Shown here: positions 53,466 to 62,546 of the stretch, piece after piece
Position numbering within the stretch: the stretch's first letter is position 1
Layout of the letters: each line of letters begins with the position of its first letter
From: Roseobacter fucihabitans
GTDB lineage: Bacteria; Pseudomonadota; Alphaproteobacteria; Rhodobacterales; Rhodobacteraceae
Reading direction: 5' to 3'
Length of the DNA: 64,000 bases
NCBI RefSeq assembly: GCF_014337925.2
Contig: NZ_CP143423.1
Span: forward strand, 1,952,501 to 2,016,500
Notes under the pieces: model-generated
Seen by the model: only the letters and a program-made list of their open reading frames with translations
The model's database searches: none
What the model was told of the DNA's origin: nothing
Made by a program: the position numbers and the translations under genes

Positions 53466-54883
53466 TACAGCGCCTCCTTTGCTTGGATGGGAAGGGAGTA
53501 GGGATCGGTCTTGCGCAGGCGTGCTGCGGCGGCTTCGCGCGGAGCGAGGCCATAGAATGTCAACGCCGGACCAGACATTTCAGCCGCGCTCAAGGCGGCG
53601 GGCAGGGCATCCAGCGTGGTTTCCAAAATACGTTGATCGGGGCGCGAGGCGTTTTCGATTACGGTGACGGGGGTGTGGCGATCCGCGCCGTGCATGATCA
53701 GGCGGCCCTGAATGAAACGCGCGGATTTCTTGCCCATATAGATCGCGGCGACCTGACCGGGTTGCGCCAGCGTGGCCCAGTCGTGATCTGCAAAACCCTT
53801 CATGTCATGGCCTGTCAGGAACCGCACGGAGGCGTTACGCCCGCGTTTGGTCAGGCTTTGGCCAATTTCCGCCACGGCGGCAGAGGCCGATGTAATACCC
53901 GGCACGATGGACCAGGCGATCGCATGGGCATCCACCGCGTCAATCTCTTCGTCCAGACGTCCGAAAACGGTCGCATCGCCGGATTTCAGCCGCACGACCT
54001 GCGCGCCTGTTTGCGCGTGCTGCACGATAAGCGCGTTAATATCTTCCTGCTTCATCGAGGGGCCGAACCCTTCTTTGCCGGCATCGATCATTACCGCTTC
54101 ACGGCGCGCCAGTTCCAGAATGGGCTGGCTGATCAGACGGTCATAGATGACAACATCGGCCTCATCGAGCACGCGGCGCGCCTTCATGGTCAACAGATCC
54201 GGATCACCGGGGCCGCCACCGACAAAATGCACATGACCTGTACGCGCCTTGCGGTCCAGATGATCGACCAGCAACGTATCAAGCCGGTCTTTCACAGCGT
54301 TTTCGCCGCCTGTGATCGCGGCAGGGCCCGCGTTGAAATAATAATCCCGCCAGAAATCGCGGCGCGCACGTCCAAAGGGCAGGGCGTCCGCGGCCTTGCG
54401 GAAGGTTTTACCGATGCGCGCCAAAGGACCGAGTGTTGCGGGCAGGCGGGTTTCGAGGTCGGCTTTGATTGCGCGGGCCAGAACGGGGGCGGCGCCTTCG
54501 GTGCCGATGGCGATGGTCACGGGGTCACGGTCCACGATGGCGGGCGTGATGAACTGGCTGTCTTGGAGATTATCGACGATGTTCACCAAGGCCCCATCGG
54601 CGCGCGCGATGCGTGACGTGCGTGCATCCTCGGCAGCATCTTCATCCGCTGCGTAAAAAAGGGCCGCGCACAGGGTATCGCCCGGTGCCATGGCACGGCG
54701 GATCAGGGTGAGCTTTCCCGCGTCGGCCCAGGCGGTGATGTCATCAGCGGGCGCGGGGCTGAAGACCGTGATATGTCCCGCAGTTTTCATCAAGAGGCGC
54801 AGCTTTGCCAATGCCGCCTCGCCGCCACCCGATACGATGATACGGCGACCATGCACGCGCAGGAAGATTGGGAAGTGATCCAT
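53465..54883 (-). CDS. cysG: Siroheme synthase (trifunctional CysG)
   Basis: CysG makes siroheme for sulfite reductase. The 472-residue product has an N-terminal precorrin-2 dehydrogenase/ferrochelatase domain (FLRVHGRRIIVSGGGEAAL, residues about 7-25, to about 150) and a C-terminal uroporphyrinogen III methyltransferase domain (about 210-460) with HFVGGGPGDPDLLTMKA, RLKSGDATVFGR and PGITSASAA. First gene of the operon cysG-DUF2849-cysI-cysH-DUF934, divergent from an Lrp-type regulator. Confidence 0.96.
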   Translation of the reverse strand: MDHFPIFLRVHGRRIIVSGGGEAALAKLRLLMKTAGHITVFSPAPADDITAWADAGKLTLIRRAMAPGDTLCAALFYAADEDAAEDARTSRIARADGALVNIVDNLQDSQFITPAIVDRDPVTIAIGTEGAAPVLARAIKADLETRLPATLGPLARIGKTFRKAADALPFGRARRDFWRDYYFNAGPAAITGGENAVKDRLDTLLVDHLDRKARTGHVHFVGGGPGDPDLLTMKARRVLDEADVVIYDRLISQPILELARREAVMIDAGKEGFGPSMKQEDINALIVQHAQTGAQVVRLKSGDATVFGRLDEEIDAVDAHAIAWSIVPGITSASAAVAEIGQSLTKRGRNASVRFLTGHDMKGFADHDWATLAQPGQVAAIYMGKKSARFIQGRLIMHGADRHTPVTVIENASRPDQRILETTLDALPAALSAAEMSGPALTFYGLAPREAAAARLRKTDPYSLPIQAKEAL

Positions 54884-55023
54884 TGATACCGGCCTTTCAG
54901 ATTTTCTTATCCCTAATATAGGAAATATTCCCGGTTATTTACTAGATGCGCGGGTTGATAAGGACATGTGTTCTGTTTATCTTGAAAAATGGAACATTTG
55001 ACCCCGCAGAGGAAAAAATCAGA

Positions 55024-55485
55024 ATGAACGTTCGTATCGATGACGTAGACAGGAAAATCCTCGGCGAGCTGCAACGCGATGCCAGCCAGTCGCTGGATGA
55101 AATCGCCGCGCGGATCGGCTCCTCCAAGACCCCTGTGTGGAACCGGATTCGCAAATTACGCGACGCGGGTGTGATCCGACAGCAGACGGTTTTGCTGGAT
55201 GCCGAGGTCTTGGGTTTTGAAGCCTGTTTTTTCGTTCTCATTCGCACCTCCGCCCATGAAGCGGAATGGCAGGCGGCATTTCTCAGAGCCCTGCGTGATC
55301 GCCCGGAAGTGCAGGAAGCCCATCGTCTGGCCGGAGATATCGATTATATTCTTAAAGTGCGGGTAAAGAATGCGCGCGCCTATGACGTCTTCTATCAGGC
55401 GCTGATTTCGGAAGTCCGCGTCCATAATGTGACCGCACTTTTGTCCATGGAGGAGATCAAATCTACCACGATGCTGCCGCTTTGA
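55024..55485 (+). CDS. Lrp/AsnC family transcriptional regulator
   Basis: A 153-residue feast/famine regulator: N-terminal winged HTH (IDDVDRKILGELQRDASQSL, then DEIAARIGSSKTPVWNRIRK) and C-terminal RAM ligand/oligomer domain (EAHRLAGDIDYILKVRVKN). It is divergent from cysG across a 140-bp gap, the classical position for a regulator of the sulfate assimilation operon. ATG 55024 follows GAGGA; the frame opens further upstream. It ends five bases from the convergent P450 gene. Confidence 0.92.
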   Translation: MNVRIDDVDRKILGELQRDASQSLDEIAARIGSSKTPVWNRIRKLRDAGVIRQQTVLLDAEVLGFEACFFVLIRTSAHEAEWQAAFLRALRDRPEVQEAHRLAGDIDYILKVRVKNARAYDVFYQALISEVRVHNVTALLSMEEIKSTTMLPL

Positions 55486-55489
55486 GCGG

Positions 55490-56671
55490 TTATTGGCGCA
55501 CCATCAGCCGAGCAAGCCCGTGAAAATGGTAGCTGTTGGAATATTCGGGCGTTTCAGCGAGCCGCAGATCCGGGGCATGCGCAAAGAGCCTTTGCAGCCC
55601 CAATTGCAATTCCAGCCGCGCCAGCGGGGCGCCGACACAAAAATGTAATCCACCACCAAAGGCGACATGCGGCGCGGGCGCGCGAAACGGGTCGAACAGG
55701 TCGGGGTTTTCAAAGCGCGCAGGGTCCCGTCCCGCCGCCCCGAGCATCAGGGCGACCTGTTCGCCCGCCTTTAATTCATGCCCGCCGACCGTGATATCCT
55801 CATAAGCATAGCGCGTGAACATATGCAGGGGCGGATCATAGCGCAGCACTTCCTCGACCGTGCCCGCAATCGCCTTGGGTGCCAGAGCGGTCAGGGGCGC
55901 TTGATGTTCCAGCAACGCCTTCACCGCATTGCCCATCGTGTGCACGGTCGCCTCATGCCCGGCATTCAACAGCAAAATACAGGTCCCGATCATTTCCTCG
56001 CGGCTCAGCTTTTCGCCATCCGCCTCGGCGGCAATCAGATGGGTGATCAGATCGTCGCGCGGATCGCTGCGCCGCTCTTGGATATAGCCCGACAGGAATG
56101 CGCTAAATTCAGCGGCGGCGGTATTGGCCGCAATTTCGGTCTCATGCGTGCGGCTGGCCTGATACATCGCCACCATCGCATTGGACCAGCGCAGCAACTG
56201 GTCCGACATCTCTTCGGGAACGCCAAGCAAGCGCGCGATGACACGGACGGGCAGGGCAGTGCAGAACGCAAGGTTCAGATCAAAGGGTTCCGTCGGAAAC
56301 GCATCAAGAAGGTCGTCACAGATCGCGTCGATATCCGGCGCAAGCGCCTTGACGCGCCGCGACGTGAAGGCGCGCAAGACCAAACCGCGCAGACGCGTAT
56401 GATTGGGCGGTTCCATATCCAGCATGGAATGACGTTCCACCGCATGAAAATCCCGCAAATGATCCGGCACCGGGTTTTGGTGTTCTAAGGGGACGGCCCG
56501 TCCCAAACGGCGGTCGCGCAACAAAGCATGTACAGATTTTGCGTCAAACACGGCCATCATCTTGTAATCCTGCCAGTATTGGACCGGGTCCTGCGCCATG
56601 ACACGCGCATAAAGCGCATAGGGATTTTGGACAAAGACCGGATCGAGCGGGGATTGAATAAGTGATCGCAT
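55490..56671 (-). CDS. Cytochrome P450
   Basis: A soluble bacterial class I-type P450 of 393 residues. The heme-binding loop FGGGLHFCVGAPLARLEL carries the cysteine ligand (about 345), the I-helix shows LLNAGHEATVH (about 238) with the oxygen-activating acid-Thr region, and the K-helix ExxR is EEVLRYDPP. No ferredoxin or ferredoxin reductase gene is adjacent, so electrons must come from elsewhere, such as fpr at 49.4 kb. The substrate is unknown. I start at ATG 56669-56671; the frame is open upstream but loses family similarity. Confidence 0.94.
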   Translation of the reverse strand: MRSLIQSPLDPVFVQNPYALYARVMAQDPVQYWQDYKMMAVFDAKSVHALLRDRRLGRAVPLEHQNPVPDHLRDFHAVERHSMLDMEPPNHTRLRGLVLRAFTSRRVKALAPDIDAICDDLLDAFPTEPFDLNLAFCTALPVRVIARLLGVPEEMSDQLLRWSNAMVAMYQASRTHETEIAANTAAAEFSAFLSGYIQERRSDPRDDLITHLIAAEADGEKLSREEMIGTCILLLNAGHEATVHTMGNAVKALLEHQAPLTALAPKAIAGTVEEVLRYDPPLHMFTRYAYEDITVGGHELKAGEQVALMLGAAGRDPARFENPDLFDPFRAPAPHVAFGGGLHFCVGAPLARLELQLGLQRLFAHAPDLRLAETPEYSNSYHFHGLARLMVRQ

Positions 56672-57213
56672 GACATTCTTTAACGCGTGAAACAGGTGCC
56701 AAGGCAAGGGGCTGTTTCCAGGCTTGCTGATAAGTCCGCAAATCCGCCGCGCGACCTTCATTACTTTCGGTTCTGTGGCGATGGGTTGCGTGCGCGTTTG
56801 CGTCCTCCACTCCAGTCTCGCATTTTCTTGAAAAAACTGAGCGAACATGTGGGTCCCGACGCGAGGAGCAGAGGATAAGTTTTTGGCGTATAAGTAATTG
56901 ATTTTAATTTAAAAAAATTACTACAAAATCAAAAAACCAAATGGATAGCGTGGAGAATACTCGACAGCTAAGGTCTTACTCAACTTTACTTTTCGACATG
57001 TGGTTGATTGCAGGAGGGCGCAGGGTCTGAAAGGAAAAGCGAGGTAAAGAGTGTCCCTTACAGCATTGATAAAAAGCATCAAAAAATCGCAGCGCAGTTC
57101 GAAAATCATATCTCTTGCTCTTATGCGCGAACGCCTGTTTGATGAGGCTTAGTGCATTATAGTTCAAATACGCGATCAATATCAAAAAAACAATGTTTCT
57201 GGGAGGAAACCTC
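56672..57213. other. AT-rich gap between P450 and TRAP operon
   Basis: About 540 bp without a convincing gene. It is AT-rich around 56885-56940 (long A and T runs) and again before the TRAP gene. Short frames in it lack ribosome binding sites and natural composition. It presumably contains the divergent P450 and dctP promoters. Confidence 0.5.
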
Positions 57214-58215
57214 ATGAAGACTATGACCGCTGTCTTAACGGCATTGACCCTATCCGTCAGCGCCTCAGCCGTGGCCGCCGCCTGTGATGATGGTGAGATC
57301 GTCATCAAGTTCAGCCACGTGACAAACACCGACCGTCACCCCAAGGGCATTGCCGCCTCGCTATTACAAACCCGCGTGAACGAAGAGATGAACGGCAAGG
57401 CCTGCATGGAGGTGTTCCCGAACTCGACGCTCTATAACGATGACCAGGTTTTGGAAGTCTTGTTGCAGGGTGATGTGCATCTGGCGGCACCGTCCTTGTC
57501 CAAATTCGAGCAGTTCACCAAAGTGTTCCGCATTTTCGATCTGCCCTTCATGTTCAAGAACATCGCGGCCGTGGACGCGTTTCAAACCTCCGAGACCGGT
57601 CAGGCGATGAAGGAATCCATGACGCGCCGGGGCCTTTTGGGGCTGGCGTTCTGGCACAATGGTATGAAACAGATGTCGGCCAATGTGGCGCTCAACAGCC
57701 CGGCGGATGCCAGTGGTCTGAAATTCCGCGTGCAGAATTCCGACGTGCTCAAGGCGCAGATGGCGGCTCTGGGCGGCTCACCGCAGCCGATGGCATTCTC
57801 TGAGGTTTACGGCGCGCTGCAAACCGGTGTTGTGGATGGTCAGGAGAACACATGGTCCAACATCTACGGCCAAAAATTCTTTGAAGTTCAGGACGGTATC
57901 ACCGAAACCAACCACGGCATCATCGATTATATGGTCGTGACCTCCACCGATTGGTGGGATGCGCTGGACGGCGATATCCGCGACCAGCTTGCCACCATCA
58001 TCACGGAAGTGACCAACGTTCGCAACGCTGAATCCACCTCCGTCAATGAGCAGGCCAAGGCTGATATCATCGCAGCGGGCGGCGTTGTGCGCAAGCTGGA
58101 TGAGGCCGGACGCGCCGAGTGGGTCGCCACGATGAAGCCGGTCTGGGAAGAATTCAAAGATGACGTCGGTCAGGAGAACATCGACGCGGCACAGGCGATC
58201 AACGCCGGTTTCTAA
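57214..58215 (+). CDS. TRAP transporter substrate-binding protein (DctP type)
   Basis: Periplasmic component of a Na+-driven TRAP importer, 333 residues. Signal peptide MKTMTAVLTALTLSVSASA, then the DctP fold with IVIKFSHVTNTDRHPKG, FDLPFMF, the carboxylate-binding Arg in GLKFRVQNSDVLK (about 170) and GVVDGQENTWSN (about 212). The conserved Arg supports an organic acid ligand, probably a C4-dicarboxylate or related acid. ATG 57214 follows GGGAGGAAAC. First of a P-Q-M operon. Confidence 0.93.
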   Translation: MKTMTAVLTALTLSVSASAVAAACDDGEIVIKFSHVTNTDRHPKGIAASLLQTRVNEEMNGKACMEVFPNSTLYNDDQVLEVLLQGDVHLAAPSLSKFEQFTKVFRIFDLPFMFKNIAAVDAFQTSETGQAMKESMTRRGLLGLAFWHNGMKQMSANVALNSPADASGLKFRVQNSDVLKAQMAALGGSPQPMAFSEVYGALQTGVVDGQENTWSNIYGQKFFEVQDGITETNHGIIDYMVVTSTDWWDALDGDIRDQLATIITEVTNVRNAESTSVNEQAKADIIAAGGVVRKLDEAGRAEWVATMKPVWEEFKDDVGQENIDAAQAINAGF

Positions 58216-58283
58216 AGCCAATACCAATGCTGCCCGGCCCTGACTTCGCGGGCCGGGTGGATCATCAAGGGGGAGGGGGGCGC

Positions 58284-58964
58284 ATGGCGCATTCCTATGA
58301 GGCGGAAACGATTCTGGGTCGGATCGTGAACGAAATAGAGGAGACGGCGATTGCGCTGATCCTCGGGTTGATGACCCTTCTGACATTCATCAATGTGGTG
58401 CTGCGGTATGGCTTCAATACCGGGATCATCTGGGGCTTGGAGGCGGTGACGTTTCTGTTTGCCTGGCTGGTGCTCTTTGGTGTGAGCTACTGCGTCAAGG
58501 TCACAGCGCATCTGGGTGTGGATGCGGTGATCAACCTGTTTTCCCCGCCGATCCGGCGCATTCTGGCGCTCATCGCGGCGGCGGTTTGTCTTGCCTATGC
58601 CTTTCTGGTTTTCAAAGGGGCTTGGGATTATTGGGCACCATTTGCGGGGTTCGATGCGACCTCCGGGCGCTGGTTCCCCACGGGGTTTGAAAATACCCGC
58701 GATCAGGCCTGGTATGAGGTCGTCGATATGCCGATGCCCGACTGGTTGCGCTGGATCGAGCCGATCTTCAATCAGGGCGAGGCCTATGAGAAAATCCCGC
58801 GCTTCATCCCCTATGCGATGTTGCCTTTTGGCATGGGATTGCTGCTCTTTCGCTTCATTCAGGCGACGGTGCGATTGGTACGGGGCGATGCCACCAGCCT
58901 GATCGTCAGCCATGAGGCCGAAGACGAGGTCGAAGCCGTCAAACACATGAATTCGGGGAATTAG
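58284..58964 (+). CDS. TRAP transporter small permease (DctQ type)
   Basis: A 226-residue membrane protein with four main helices, including the DctQ motif VVLRYGFNTGIIWGLEAVTF (about 38-57). It also has a long periplasmic insertion (WDYWAPFAGFDATSGRWFP), common in marine relatives. ATG 58284 follows GGGAGGGGGG. Confidence 0.9.
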   Translation: MAHSYEAETILGRIVNEIEETAIALILGLMTLLTFINVVLRYGFNTGIIWGLEAVTFLFAWLVLFGVSYCVKVTAHLGVDAVINLFSPPIRRILALIAAAVCLAYAFLVFKGAWDYWAPFAGFDATSGRWFPTGFENTRDQAWYEVVDMPMPDWLRWIEPIFNQGEAYEKIPRFIPYAMLPFGMGLLLFRFIQATVRLVRGDATSLIVSHEAEDEVEAVKHMNSGN

Positions 58965-58968
58965 GCCC

Positions 58969-60348
58969 ATGGAAGTCGCAATCCTCTTTACCATGGTGAT
59001 TGGGCTGATGCTGATCGGCGTGCCGATCGCGGTCAGCCTGGGCATGTCCTCCATCGTGTTCCTGCTGGTGCTCGGCGATACCTCGCTGGCCTCCATTGCC
59101 CAGACCCTGTTTCAGGCGATGGCAGGCCATTATACGCTGCTCGCCATCCCGTTTTTCATTCTCGCCTCCAGCTTCATGTCCACGGGCGGCGTGGCACGGC
59201 GCATCATCCGGTTTTCCATCGCACTTGTCGGGCATTTCCCCGGCGGTCTGGCGATTGCGGGGGTTTTCGCCTGTATGCTCTTTGCGGCGCTCTCAGGCTC
59301 CTCTCCGGCAACGGTCGTGGCCATCGGCTCCATCGTCATCGCGGGGATGCGACAGGTCGGCTATACCAAGGATTTCGCCGCCGGTGTCATCGCCAATGCG
59401 GGCACGCTGGGGATCCTGATCCCACCCTCCATTGTCATGGTCGTCTATGCCTCGGCCACGGATGTCTCGGTGGGGCGCATGTTCCTGGCCGGGGTCATTC
59501 CGGGCCTTTTGGCCGGGTCCATGTTGATGATCACCATCTATATCATCGCCCGGATACGCGATTTACCCAAAGGGGAATGGCGCGGTTGGGGAGAGGTTTT
59601 CGAGGCCGGGCGCGAGGCCGGCTGGGGCCTGTTCCTGATCGTGATCATTCTGGGGGGCATCTATGGCGGTATCTTCACGCCAACCGAGGCGGCGGCGGTC
59701 GCAGCGGTCTATGCGTTTTTCATTGCCTGTTTCGTCTATCGCGACATGGGGCCGTTGCACGTCAAGGGCGATGACACCCAAAACCTGACCCTGATGCGCA
59801 AACCCATCGCGCTGGTCACGGCGTTTTTCCACCGCGACACCAAGAAAACGCTGTTTGAGGCGGGCAAGCTGACTGTGACCCTGATGTTCATCATCGCCAA
59901 TGCGCTGATCCTCAAGCACGTGCTGACCGATGAGCAGATCCCGCAGCAGATCGCGGCCGCCATGCTGGATGCGGGCTTCGGGCCGATCATCTTCCTGGTA
60001 ATCGTAAACGTCATCCTGCTGATCGGTGGCCAGTTCATGGAACCCTCGGGCCTCTTGGTCATCGTGGCCCCCTTGGTATTCCCGATTGCCATCGAGCTGG
60101 GCATCGACCCTATTCATCTCGGCATCATCATGGTGGTCAACATGGAAATCGGCATGATCACACCGCCGGTGGGCCTCAACCTCTTTGTGACCTCTGGCGT
60201 GGCCAATATGCCGATGATGTCGGTGGTCAAGGCCGCACTGCCCTTCACGGCCGTGCTCTTTGTGTTCCTGATCATGGTGACCTATATACCGATCATCTCG
60301 ACCTGGTTGCCGACGCTGGTGATGGGGCCTGAGATCATCATAAAATAG
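58969..60348 (+). CDS. TRAP transporter large permease (DctM type)
   Basis: A 459-residue transporter subunit with about 12 membrane segments. Family motifs are GVPIAVSLGMSSI, FAALSGSSPATVVAIGSI (about 103-120), GTLGILIPPSIVMVVYA (about 145-161) and, late, MVVNMEIGMITPPVGLNLF. It forms the translocation path for the ligand of the upstream binding protein. A hydrophilic insertion of about 40 residues (YRDMGPLHVKGDD region) separates the halves. Confidence 0.95.
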   Translation: MEVAILFTMVIGLMLIGVPIAVSLGMSSIVFLLVLGDTSLASIAQTLFQAMAGHYTLLAIPFFILASSFMSTGGVARRIIRFSIALVGHFPGGLAIAGVFACMLFAALSGSSPATVVAIGSIVIAGMRQVGYTKDFAAGVIANAGTLGILIPPSIVMVVYASATDVSVGRMFLAGVIPGLLAGSMLMITIYIIARIRDLPKGEWRGWGEVFEAGREAGWGLFLIVIILGGIYGGIFTPTEAAAVAAVYAFFIACFVYRDMGPLHVKGDDTQNLTLMRKPIALVTAFFHRDTKKTLFEAGKLTVTLMFIIANALILKHVLTDEQIPQQIAAAMLDAGFGPIIFLVIVNVILLIGGQFMEPSGLLVIVAPLVFPIAIELGIDPIHLGIIMVVNMEIGMITPPVGLNLFVTSGVANMPMMSVVKAALPFTAVLFVFLIMVTYIPIISTWLPTLVMGPEIIIK

Positions 60349-60399
60349 CCAAAGGCGCGCTGTCGGTTCACATCTTCGGCGCGCCCTTCATCGACCGGT

Positions 60400-61146
60400 T
60401 CAGCTGGCGGCAAGCGCCTCGATGATCGGCGAAAAATCTTCTGCTTTCAGGCTCGCTCCGCCGACCAATGCGCCATCAACCTCAGGCGTGGCGAAAATAT
60501 CTGCCGCATTGCCCGGCTTTACCGACCCGCCATAAAGCAGGCGGATCGCATCGCCTTCATCGCCAAACCGCGCCACCAGTTCTGCGCGCAACACGCCGTG
60601 AACCTCGCCGATCTGCTCCAGTGTGGGGATCTTGCCAGTGCCAATGGCCCAGATCGGCTCATAGGCGACAACGAGATTGGCACCCGTGCTTGCCTCTGGC
60701 ACGGACCCGGCAAGCTGGGCTTTGAGAACGGGCAGGGCGTCCCCGGCCTCGCGCTGTGCCAGGCTCTCCCCAATGCAGACAATCGCGATCAAACCGGCCC
60801 CCTGCGCGGCTTCCCCCTTGGCGCGGACCTGCGCATCCGTGTCGCCGTAAGCCTCGCGGCGTTCGGAATGGCCCACAATGACATGACCCGCACCGGTATC
60901 GACAATCATGCCGGCGCTGATGTCTCCGGTGAAGGCCCCTTTCGGCTCGGGGTGGCAATCCTGCGCCCCAATGGCAACAACACCTTTCGCAGAGCGCGCA
61001 ACAGCCAAAATCAACAGCGGCGCGGGGGGGCAGATCACAATGTCACAAGGGCTTGAACCATGGGTCGCATTGAGGTCGTCCAGCACGTTGAGATCAGCCT
61101 GTGTGCCGTTCATTTTCCAATTGCCCGCTGCCATTTTCCGCCGCAT
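60400..61146 (-). CDS. tpiA: Triosephosphate isomerase
   Basis: Glycolytic TIM-barrel enzyme interconverting DHAP and glyceraldehyde 3-phosphate. The 248-residue protein has the catalytic Lys in AAGNWKMNG (about 6-14), His in VIVGHSERRE, Glu in VVAYEPIWAIGTG and the phosphate-binding LYGGSVKPGN. A GC-rich inverted repeat (GGCGCGC at 60354-60360 with GCGCGCC at 60379-60385) lies between its end and the convergent dctM gene. Confidence 0.97.
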   Translation of the reverse strand: MRRKMAAGNWKMNGTQADLNVLDDLNATHGSSPCDIVICPPAPLLILAVARSAKGVVAIGAQDCHPEPKGAFTGDISAGMIVDTGAGHVIVGHSERREAYGDTDAQVRAKGEAAQGAGLIAIVCIGESLAQREAGDALPVLKAQLAGSVPEASTGANLVVAYEPIWAIGTGKIPTLEQIGEVHGVLRAELVARFGDEGDAIRLLYGGSVKPGNAADIFATPEVDGALVGGASLKAEDFSPIIEALAAS

Positions 61147-61269
61147 GAAACGCTCCTGATGTGAATATAACCCTTGGTATCAGCATGATCGCCGCGCGGC
61201 AATCGGCCAGCTGCGCTTGCACGCGCTGCTTTGGTATGGCAGGGGCGTAGAAAGGGTTCGGAGGTTGCC

Positions 61270-62178
61270 ATGATCCCAAGATTGGATGCCAGATTACTGA
61301 TGGCGCGCGACGCCAACACGCTGGACCGGCTGCATGAAGCCGCAACGGGCATTGGTTTTTTCACCGTCTTCAACACCGATATCACCCCCAAACGAATGCA
61401 TGCGGTGCTCGCGCAGTACCGCAGGTTCTTTCTGCTGCCAGAGGCCGATAAAATTGACCTCGACATGTCGCGCACGGGCGCAAACCGGGGTTGGGGCGCG
61501 TCGGGCTCTGAACAGGTCGACCCGGCGGCAAATCCCGATTTCAAACAGTTCTTTGACAGTGGGTTTAGCCTGCCAGCGGATGATCCGCGCAGCAAATTAG
61601 CCGTTTACGCGCCAAACCAATGGCCTCAGGCCCTGCCGGATTTTCAAAGTGATATCGAGCACTATTACGATCAGGCACGCGGCGTTGCGATGGATGTGTT
61701 GCGCGGGATCGCGCGCGCCATTGAGGCGCCCGATGATTATTTCGACCAATCCTTTGAGACGCCAATGGCGTTGTTACGCGGTAATTATTACCCGGCGCGG
61801 CCCGCTTGGGCGACCGCGCGTGATTTCGGAATCGCGACCCATACTGATTACGGTTGCCTGACGTTGCTGGCCACCGATGGCGCGCCGGGCCTGGAAGTGC
61901 GCAAACGCGGTGGCGGCTGGATCCCGGTTTCGGCCCCGCCCGGCGAATTCGTGATCAATTTCGGGGAAATGATGGAAATCTGGACCGATGGCCTGGTCAA
62001 GGCGACACCGCACCGGGTGATCGGCACGGACCGCGAACGTATTTCCATCCCGCTGTTTTTTAACCCATCTTATGACACGAATATCGCGCCGCGCGGTTCC
62101 GGTAATACCATCGTGGCGGGGGAACATCTGTCCCGGCGATTTTCCGAGACCTACGTGCATTTGCAAAAACCGCGATGA
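61270..62178 (+). CDS. 2-oxoglutarate/Fe(II) oxygenase (isopenicillin N synthase-like)
   Basis: A 302-residue double-stranded beta-helix dioxygenase. The iron ligands are HTD (about 191-193, in IATHTDYGCLTLLA) and the distal His in KATPHRVIG (about 247); RISIPLFF supplies the RxS motif that binds 2-oxoglutarate. The N-terminal DIOX_N-type helix region is present. The substrate is unknown. ATG 61270 lies six bases after GGAGG. It ends one base before the convergent IscA-type gene. Confidence 0.91.
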   Translation: MIPRLDARLLMARDANTLDRLHEAATGIGFFTVFNTDITPKRMHAVLAQYRRFFLLPEADKIDLDMSRTGANRGWGASGSEQVDPAANPDFKQFFDSGFSLPADDPRSKLAVYAPNQWPQALPDFQSDIEHYYDQARGVAMDVLRGIARAIEAPDDYFDQSFETPMALLRGNYYPARPAWATARDFGIATHTDYGCLTLLATDGAPGLEVRKRGGGWIPVSAPPGEFVINFGEMMEIWTDGLVKATPHRVIGTDRERISIPLFFNPSYDTNIAPRGSGNTIVAGEHLSRRFSETYVHLQKPR

Positions 62179-62523
62179 TCAGCCGAACTTGATGGACTCG
62201 CCGCAGCCACAGGCTTCGGTCACATTGGGGTTGCGAAACTTGAACCCGCTTTCCAGCAGCGAGGTTTCATAGTCGATTTCGGTCCCGAACAGGAACATCT
62301 GCGCCATCGGCGCGATCATCACGCGCGCGCCGTCCTGCTCCACGACCTCATCATTGGGATCGGTGGTTTCGACGTATTCCATGGTATATTCCATGCCCGC
62401 ACAGCCACCCTTCTTGATGCCGATGCGCAGACCCGCATGACCTGCGGATGTCATCAGCTTGGCCACTTGTGACGCGGCCTTCGGGGTCAGGGTCACGGCC
62501 TGTTTTCCGGGGATACCAAACAT
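62179..62523 (-). CDS. A-type Fe-S carrier protein (IscA/SufA/ErpA family)
   Basis: A 114-residue A-type carrier. The three conserved cysteines are in KKGGCAGMEY (C41) and EACGCGES (C105, C107), which bind and hand on Fe-S clusters. It stands at the 3' end of a minus-strand run that includes a DUF59 assembly protein, the usual tail of an alphaproteobacterial suf operon. Confidence 0.94.
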   Translation of the reverse strand: MFGIPGKQAVTLTPKAASQVAKLMTSAGHAGLRIGIKKGGCAGMEYTMEYVETTDPNDEVVEQDGARVMIAPMAQMFLFGTEIDYETSLLESGFKFRNPNVTEACGCGESIKFG

Positions 62524-62546
62524 GGAAACTCTCCTTTGCGCCTAAT

